Source of the DNA: JAZDEL01 sp043820655
Lineage (GTDB): Archaea; Iainarchaeota; Iainarchaeia; Iainarchaeales; JAZDEL01
Direction: 5' to 3'
Length of the DNA: 17,187 nt
NCBI GenBank assembly: GCA_043820655.1
Contig: JBDRDO010000081.1
Location: forward strand, 1-17,187
Part shown: positions 14,017-17,187 of the stretch, piece after piece
Layout: the number at the start of each line of letters is the position of its first letter
Numbering within the stretch: the first letter of the stretch is position 1
The notes under the pieces: model-generated
Database searches by the model: none
What the model saw: the letters and a program-made list of their open reading frames with translations, nothing else
Told to the model about the DNA's origin: nothing
Made by a program: the position numbers and the translations under genes

Positions 14017-14065
14017 GAACCCAATTGAGGGGAAATTATTAAAAGGAGTGGGCAGGGGGGCATTC

Positions 14066-14074
14066 TTTAACAGC
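14066..14074 (+). repeat. Left direct repeat flanking the MITE
   Basis: TTTAACAGC abuts the left inverted end and is repeated exactly at 14183-14191 beside the right end. This is the expected trace of transposition. Confidence 0.7.
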
Positions 14075-14182
14075 GGCTCTGTAGAAATCCTTTATAAACT
14101 GCAAATTCGTGGTTCGCAGAACCCTTCAAAACTGCGAATTGCAAGCGGTTTAATTTTTATTTTTGGGGATTTCTACACCGCC
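14075..14182. mobile_element. MITE-like element with TIRs and target duplication
   Basis: Inverted ends GGCTCTGTAGAAATCC (14075-14090) and GGATTTCTACACCGCC (14167-14182) match at 14 of 16 positions. They are flanked directly by TTTAACAGC on both sides (14066-14074 and 14183-14191; the match extends to 11 bases, CTTTAACAGCG, if one shared base is assigned to each copy). This is the structure of a small non-autonomous transposon with a 9-11 bp target duplication. The inside is non-coding, has a TTTATAAAC box and a 7-bp inner hairpin TTCGCAG/CTGCGAA (14113-14119, 14132-14138). The GGCTCTGT end loosely recalls IS6-family ends, but that is weak and IS6 usually makes 8-bp duplications. The parent transposase is not in the window. 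Confidence 0.75.
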
Positions 14183-14191
14183 TTTAACAGC
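14183..14191 (+). repeat. Right direct repeat flanking the MITE
   Basis: TTTAACAGC is the partner of 14066-14074. It runs straight into the AT-rich box (ACTATTTAAAC) that seems to drive the split gene starting at 14235, so the insertion landed at the edge of that promoter. Confidence 0.7.
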
Positions 14192-14247
14192 GATAACTAT
14201 TTAAACAACAAAAGACAAAGTAATAGTGGTTATTATGGCAGGGAAAT

Positions 14248-14291
14248 TTAAAAAAATTGTATCAAAATTGCCCGAAAAATACAAATACGCA
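14248..14291 (+). repeat. 44-bp direct repeat, left copy
   Basis: Matches 14843-14886 at 43 of 44 positions; the only difference is A14266 against C14861. The two copies flank the IS element, one in the 5' fragment and one at the head of the downstream coding part. IS200/IS605 elements do not make target duplications, so this repeat needs another explanation. Confidence 0.85.
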
Positions 14292-14299
14292 GTGAATTA

Positions 14300-14320
14300 C
14301 CCCGCGGCAAGACCGCGGGG
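14300..14320. repeat. Left-hand IS hairpin
   Basis: An 8-bp perfect stem with CAAGA loop lies just past the end of tnpA. It has the same loop and nearly the same stem as the hairpin at 14811-14831, differing by one compensated base pair (C-G to T-A), which indicates the fold is maintained by selection. In the direction of tnpA this is the right end. Confidence 0.85.
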
Positions 14321-14330
14321 CATCCTGTGG

Positions 14331-14768
14331 CTATAGGAATTGGATTATTTTCATCTGGCTCTTGTCGTACTTCCTGCCTTGTTTCTCAATATATTTGCGG
14401 ATGATGTCCGCATTTACTCCTTCACCGACCGTGCCTATGTAGCCGCCGTCACTCCAAAATTCCCCGCCCCAGAGTTCCTGCCTGAGCCACTTGAATCGCT
14501 CAAAGAGTTTGCGGGCGCTGATGCTCTTTATTACGCGCATCACTTTTGAGGGCGCATATCTCGGCTTTGCCCTCACAAGCACGTGGCAGTGGTCTCTGTC
14601 GCACCCTATTGTTTCAAAAAACAGGAAATAGCGCTCCTGCAGGCCGTGCATGACTTCTTCCAGAAAGTGCACCACTTCTTCGGTCAGCAGCAGCTTCTTG
14701 CGGTACTTGACGCACAGCACCATATGATATTTGACATCAAATACACAATGGTTTGCCTTCTCAATCAT
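14331..14768 (-). CDS. tnpA: Y1 (HUH) transposase TnpA of IS200/IS605 type
   Basis: 145 residues, normal for the family. It carries out single-strand DNA transposition by recognising the end hairpins. The HUH motif is H60-C-H62 in DRDHCHVLV. The catalytic tyrosine is Y126 in IIRKYIEKQG, with Q130 four residues on, matching the Y-x-x-x-Q arrangement of characterised IS200/IS605 TnpA proteins. GGYIGTVG precedes it as usual. The protein looks full length with no frameshift, so the element may be active. A TATA-like CAATATTC (near 14795-14803, minus strand) lies about 30 bases upstream of the ATG. Its stop TAG abuts, on the other strand, the TAG ending the broken gene fragment. Confidence 0.95.
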   Translation of the reverse strand: MIEKANHCVFDVKYHMVLCVKYRKKLLLTEEVVHFLEEVMHGLQERYFLFFETIGCDRDHCHVLVRAKPRYAPSKVMRVIKSISARKLFERFKWLRQELWGGEFWSDGGYIGTVGEGVNADIIRKYIEKQGRKYDKSQMKIIQFL

Positions 14769-14810
14769 ACATAGATATTACTGCAAAAGGCACAAGAATA
14801 TTGCGTTCAT

Positions 14811-14831
14811 CCCCGTGGCAAGACCACGGGG
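14811..14831. repeat. Right-hand IS hairpin
   Basis: An 8-bp perfect stem with CAAGA loop lies 43 bases before the tnpA start. In the direction of tnpA it is the left end. Both hairpins translate in the plus-strand frame to similar peptides (AARPRGI and VARPRGI), which is a by-product of the repeat. Confidence 0.85.
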
Positions 14832-15501
14832 AATTCCGGGGGTTAAAAAAATTGTATCAACATTGCCCGAAAAATACAAATACGCATTAAAGTTGGAGCC
14901 TGAGCGAAGGAAGCAGAAGTATTATGACATCCAGCCCGCCATTGCAAAAATAAAGAAAGGAGTGAAGGTGCGGGCGGCGGATGAAAAATTAATTTCCTAT
15001 TTTGAAAAGGCATTCGGCCTGCCGTTTGAGGGGAAAGAAAATCGGGTGAATACAATTGATTTTATCAAAAAATACGGCATCCATAACACACGCCTCATAG
15101 CCTCGCAGAGCAAATTTATAAGCAAGGAAGGAATGGTGGACATGGCAAAGAAAGCCGCCAAACTTGCAAAGGCTGTTGAAAAAGTCAAGAAAAACGGGGG
15201 AATACCGAGCAATAAGCTTTATGAAAGGGCAATTATTTTTGAGTCACTTTATGAGCCGAAGGCGACGCGGGTTGGTAAAGTAAGGGAGTTGGCCAATGCC
15301 GCAAGGGAATATTACCTTGAGGCGCGTAAGCAGCACACAAGAGCCAGTTCATTAGGGACGGGGGTTGTTGCAGGCAAATTGCGGACTTACACGGAGATGG
15401 CTGATTACTTCAAAAGCATTGAAGATTTCCCTGAAACCACCGTAAATGCCGTCGGGCACTTTTCAAGCCTTAAAACAGGCAAAAGAATTGTATTACGATA
15501 G
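14815..15501 (+). pseudogene. 3' body of the split unknown gene (possibly re-started)
   Basis: An open frame continues from the right IS hairpin through the second repeat copy (KKIVSTLPEKYKYA) into about 205 further residues to TAG 15499-15501. No family is recognised. The body is lysine-rich and mostly helical, with YFEKAFGLPFEG, SKEGMVDMAKKAAKLAKAVEKVKK and a C-terminal AVGHFSSLKTGKRIVLR. Joining M-A-G-K-F to this part would rebuild a roughly 235-residue protein. No ATG lies near the repeat. A GTG inside the right hairpin (14815) could restart translation, but no clear promoter faces this way, so it may be silent. The body has no internal stop, meaning the insertion is recent or the product is still made. 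Confidence 0.6.
14843..14886 (+). repeat. 44-bp direct repeat, right copy
   Basis: Partner of 14248-14291, 43 of 44 bases identical. Sequence diverges sharply on both sides: GGGAAAT against CCGGGGG before, and GTGAATTAC against TTAAAGTTG after. Confidence 0.85.
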
Positions 15502-15659
15502 GTTCGCCGGTGCAATAAAGCCCCCAGTTCAATCCGTCAATTGCCAGTAAACCCCCACCAGCCCCTTTATAAACCCTCTTTATATGAAAATAACTAGGTC
15601 TTCCGCTTTTGCGGCGGGCTAAATATAAAAAAATAATCAAAAAAAAGGTGAAAAAACAA
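15502..15659 (+). promoter_or_regulatory. Leader region of the small zinc-ribbon gene
   Basis: This non-coding gap has the TATA-like box CTTTATAAACCC (about 15566-15577), predicting a start near 15598. A small hairpin CCGC-TTTT-GCGG (15603-15614) and an A-rich stretch follow, with GGTG at 15648-15651, 8 bases before the ATG. The mRNA would thus have a leader of about 60 bases, unlike the leaderless pattern of most neighbours. Confidence 0.4.
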
Positions 15660-15812
15660 ATGAGCGACGATAAATTTGGCAGAGAAATGCACAAGGTAAC
15701 ATGCTCAGACTGCGGCCAGGAAACGGAAGTTCCGTTTAAGCCTGACGGGTCAAGGCCTGTTTACTGCAGAGACTGCTACCAGAAGCACAAAAAGCCCAGG
15801 GACAATTACTGA
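15660..15812 (+). CDS. Small CxxC-x17-CxxC zinc-ribbon protein
   Basis: 50 residues with cysteines C15, C18, C36 and C39. The two CxxC pairs are separated by exactly 17 residues (GQETEVPFKPDGSRPVY), as in the small family known by that spacing, widespread in DPANN archaea and CPR bacteria. It should bind one zinc ion. Its function is unknown; nucleic-acid binding or translation-related roles are guesses. The ATG at 15660 has GGTG 8 bases upstream. A longer frame from a TTG at 15609 would add only a poly-lysine stretch encoded by the A-rich leader and is unlikely. It stands alone, followed by a long T-rich stretch. Confidence 0.88.
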   Translation: MSDDKFGREMHKVTCSDCGQETEVPFKPDGSRPVYCRDCYQKHKKPRDNY

Positions 15813-15863
15813 ATCCCGGCATTTTTGCATAGTTTTGGCCTCCATGTATTGGCTGAATCTTTG

Positions 15864-15892
15864 ATTTCTAATTCTTTTTCTTTTTATTTTTT
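15864..15892 (+). terminator. T-rich terminator tract
   Basis: A pyrimidine-rich run with several T4-T6 blocks begins about 50 bases after the zinc-ribbon stop and ends before the next promoter. Such T-tracts terminate archaeal RNA polymerase without needing a hairpin. Confidence 0.55.
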
Positions 15893-15961
15893 CCGCAAGC
15901 CATAAGGCTGCACCGAATGTTTTTATACTACTTAAAGCATTATTTCAGCGGAGGTTTTTAC

Positions 15962-16417
15962 ATGGTTAATGCGAAATATGCGATTTTTACAGGTTTGATT
16001 TTTGCGGTTTTGCTTTCAGGCTGTCCGCTTGATGGCGGGAACGGAGGCAGTGGCGGAGGGGGAAGCGGAGAGGTGCTTTTTGCAGGGGTTTCGGGGGCAA
16101 CAGTTCCTGCGGAATGTGCAGGCGATAAGGATGATGTCTGTGCGCTGTTTGAGTGTATGGTTGATTTGTGCTGGTGCGAGGATGCGCCGGGAGGGGGAGT
16201 ATATATGCAGGGCAAAGGCGCGGTAACAAGCGAACAGGGCGCGATGGATGCTGTCAGTGAGTACATGAAAACAAAGGCCTACAGATTAACCCCCGTGCGC
16301 GCTGTGAAGTTGAATAGTGTGTTCTACAATGTGTTTACAGAGGACAAGGATGTCGGGGAGAATTCATTCACAGTTGCCGCGGACGGGACTGTAATGAAGA
16401 CGCAGTGCGGGGTGTGA
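15962..16417 (+). CDS. Predicted lipoprotein with Gly linker and Cys-rich segment
   Basis: 151 residues. A lipoprotein signal ends in the lipobox VLLSGC (acceptor C21), followed by a Gly/Ser-rich linker (GGNGGSGGGGSG) that lets the domain stand off the membrane. A cysteine cluster ECAGDKDDVCALFECMVDLC-W-C comes next, then a small alpha/beta domain with AVSEYMKTKAYRLTPVRAVK and a last CGV. The cysteines probably form disulfides outside the cell. No family is recognised. GGAGGT lies 6 bases before ATG 15962, and TTTTTATACTA (about 15919-15930) looks like its TATA box. The histidine kinase gene follows after 8 bases, so the two are probably co-transcribed; a sensing partner role is inference. 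Confidence 0.78.
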   Translation: MVNAKYAIFTGLIFAVLLSGCPLDGGNGGSGGGGSGEVLFAGVSGATVPAECAGDKDDVCALFECMVDLCWCEDAPGGGVYMQGKGAVTSEQGAMDAVSEYMKTKAYRLTPVRAVKLNSVFYNVFTEDKDVGENSFTVAADGTVMKTQCGV

Positions 16418-16425
16418 CATTTCAA

Positions 16426-17187
16426 ATGCAGCCAGATTCAGTTGAAGGAGAGGAACGCCTGCACAACCTTAAGTTTCTCTCGAAAACGGCAATGGAGTTT
16501 GTGGAGTTCCCTCAAAATGAGGACATATACAGGCACACTGCAAAGAGGATTAAGCAACTCGCAGGGAGCGCTGTTGTTGCCGTGGCACATTTTGACGAGG
16601 CAAAGGGCGCAGTACAGCCCCGTGTTATTCTCGGCCTTGGGAAACACGGGGGGGCAGTGAACAGGCTCATGGGCTCGGAACTGCTGAGGACTGATTTTGT
16701 TGCGGATAAAAAGGCGCTGGAAGGCATGGCAGGAGGCAGGCTTGAGAAAGTTGAAGGCGGCCTCTACAGGTTGATGTTCGGGCAGGTGCCTAATCTTGCG
16801 TGCAAAGCCATTGAGAGGCTGCTGAACATGGGGGAAATATACGGAATGGGCCTCAGGAGGAAGGGGCACCTCTTCGGAAATGTTATTATAGCAACGCGCA
16901 GGGGGAAAGGGCTCGGGCATAAGGAAACCATAGAAATTTTCATAAACCAGGCCGCGGTTGCGCTTGAGAGAAAGAGGGTTGAGGACGCGCTGCGGGAGGC
17001 GCGCGAGGGGCTGGAACTGAAAGTCAGGGAACGCACGGCGGAACTCGCAAAGGCAAACGAGGAGCTGAAAAGCATCGACAGGGCAAAGGACGAGTTCTTC
17101 AATGTTGTCTCGCACGAGCTGATTACGCCGATTGTGCCGATAAAGGGGTACGCGGAAATGTTATTGGATAAGAAGATGGGGCCGCTG
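16426..17187 (+). CDS. Sensor histidine kinase, GAF domain (3' end outside window)
   Basis: An open frame of 254 codons reaches the window end without a stop. Residues 10-185 look like a GAF-type sensor (AVVAVAHFDEAKGAVQPRVI, then HLFGNVIIATRRGKGLGHKE and ETIEIFINQAAVALERKRVE). A coiled signalling helix follows (EAREGLELKVRERTAELAKA and onward), then the phosphoacceptor H-box FFNVVSHELITPIVPIKGYA with H230. The usual SHELRTP has Ile in place of Arg, as in some archaeal kinases. The catalytic ATPase part should lie beyond the window. There is no membrane helix, so it is a cytoplasmic sensor. ATG 16426 is 8 bases after the lipoprotein stop. A partner response regulator is not visible here. Confidence 0.9.
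   Translation, partial: MQPDSVEGEERLHNLKFLSKTAMEFVEFPQNEDIYRHTAKRIKQLAGSAVVAVAHFDEAKGAVQPRVILGLGKHGGAVNRLMGSELLRTDFVADKKALEGMAGGRLEKVEGGLYRLMFGQVPNLACKAIERLLNMGEIYGMGLRRKGHLFGNVIIATRRGKGLGHKETIEIFINQAAVALERKRVEDALREAREGLELKVRERTAELAKANEELKSIDRAKDEFFNVVSHELITPIVPIKGYAEMLLDKKMGPL

Larger units (their letters stand above)
14235..14336 (+). pseudogene. 5' fragment of a gene split by an IS element
   Basis: The ATG at 14235 has a TATA-like box about 35 bases upstream and encodes MAGKFKKIVSKLPEKYKYAV, then NY. From 14300 the frame enters the hairpin of the inserted element and stops at TAG 14334-14336, giving 33 residues. The segment KKIVSKLPEKYKYA is repeated almost exactly after the insertion (KKIVSTLPEKYKYA), where the rest of the protein continues. 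This fragment therefore holds the original promoter and start codon and is now cut from its body. Confidence 0.7.
14292..14842 (-). mobile_element. IS200/IS605-family insertion element
   Basis: A single Y1 transposase gene (tnpA) on the minus strand is bracketed by two hairpins with the same orientation and the same CAAGA loop. The left stem is CCCCGCGG/CCGCGGGG (14300-14307, 14313-14320) and the right stem is CCCCGTGG/CCACGGGG (14811-14818, 14824-14831). Subterminal hairpins in direct orientation, instead of terminal inverted repeats, define this family. Exact tips cannot be fixed; the limits given are the bases between the two 44-bp repeats. There is no TnpB/IscB gene, so it is the IS200-like single-gene type. 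It splits the gene that begins at 14235. Confidence 0.82.

Noticed and set aside
14093..14180. Structured non-coding RNA gene in the MITE interval
   Set aside because: The hairpins and TATA-like box are there, but the exact flanking target duplications are explained better by a transposed element.
14731..14814. In-frame upstream extension of the split gene's 3' body through the IS left flank
   Set aside because: This stretch is IS sequence antisense to the tnpA start; its reading frame is fortuitous.
16438..17115. Minus-strand open frame opposite the histidine kinase
   Set aside because: The plus frame has a recognisable GAF/H-box kinase to the window end, so the opposite frame is a shadow.
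1..17187. CRISPR array
   Set aside because: No set of regularly spaced repeats was seen anywhere; the only long direct repeat is the 44-bp pair flanking the IS element.

Overview
The window reads as an archaeal chromosome, probably a DPANN-type lineage (Diapherotrites/Micrarchaeota-like, though that placement is inference). The reasons are an archaeal/eukaryal-type prolyl-tRNA synthetase with a C-terminal zinc module and terminal Tyr, an archaeal ZPR1 protein, an archaeal HemK-like release-factor methylase, a DRG-like TGS GTPase, tRNAs without an encoded CCA, many TATA-like boxes about 25 bases before starts (implying leaderless or very short leaders), archaeal-style lipoproteins, and a small CxxC-x17-CxxC zinc ribbon common in DPANN and CPR genomes. 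Coding is dense on both strands and convergent genes often abut or overlap at their stop codons.

Layout. 1-459: small unknown protein. 607-825: two proline tRNA genes (UGG and GGG anticodons), each followed by a hairpin, and then proS (953-2461), so a proline-charging cluster. 2474-4921 (minus): TrmJ-like tRNA methylase, a helical protein with a possible C-terminal HTH, a PIN-domain nuclease and a GNAT acetyltransferase, tightly packed. 4975-7195 (plus): two overlapping genes for exported single-pass membrane proteins. 7192-10063 (minus): a secreted thioredoxin/DsbA-like membrane protein, HemK-like methylase and DRG-like GTPase. 10194-11429 (plus): a membrane-anchored coiled-coil protein and ZPR1. 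11426-12612 (minus): lipoprotein and an RNase H type 2 enzyme with an HIII-style N-terminal domain. 12673-14016 (minus): a glutamate-cysteine ligase (GCS2) family enzyme.

14065-15501 is the accessory part. A 106-108 bp MITE-like element has 15-16 bp terminal inverted repeats directly abutting 9-11 bp direct repeats. It is followed by an IS200/IS605-type TnpA element with a hairpin at each end. That element splits an unknown gene, and a 44-bp piece of the gene's 5' end is present on both sides of the insertion. After it come the small zinc-ribbon gene (15660-15812), a lipoprotein (15962-16417) and, 8 bp further on, a GAF-domain histidine kinase that runs off the window end.

Most of the window is translation and RNA metabolism plus envelope proteins of unknown role. 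The items best worth a second look are the split gene with its 44-bp repeat, the MITE, the HTH-PIN-GNAT set, the tRNA-Pro with C33, the GTPase with degenerate G motifs, and the lipoprotein-histidine kinase pair.
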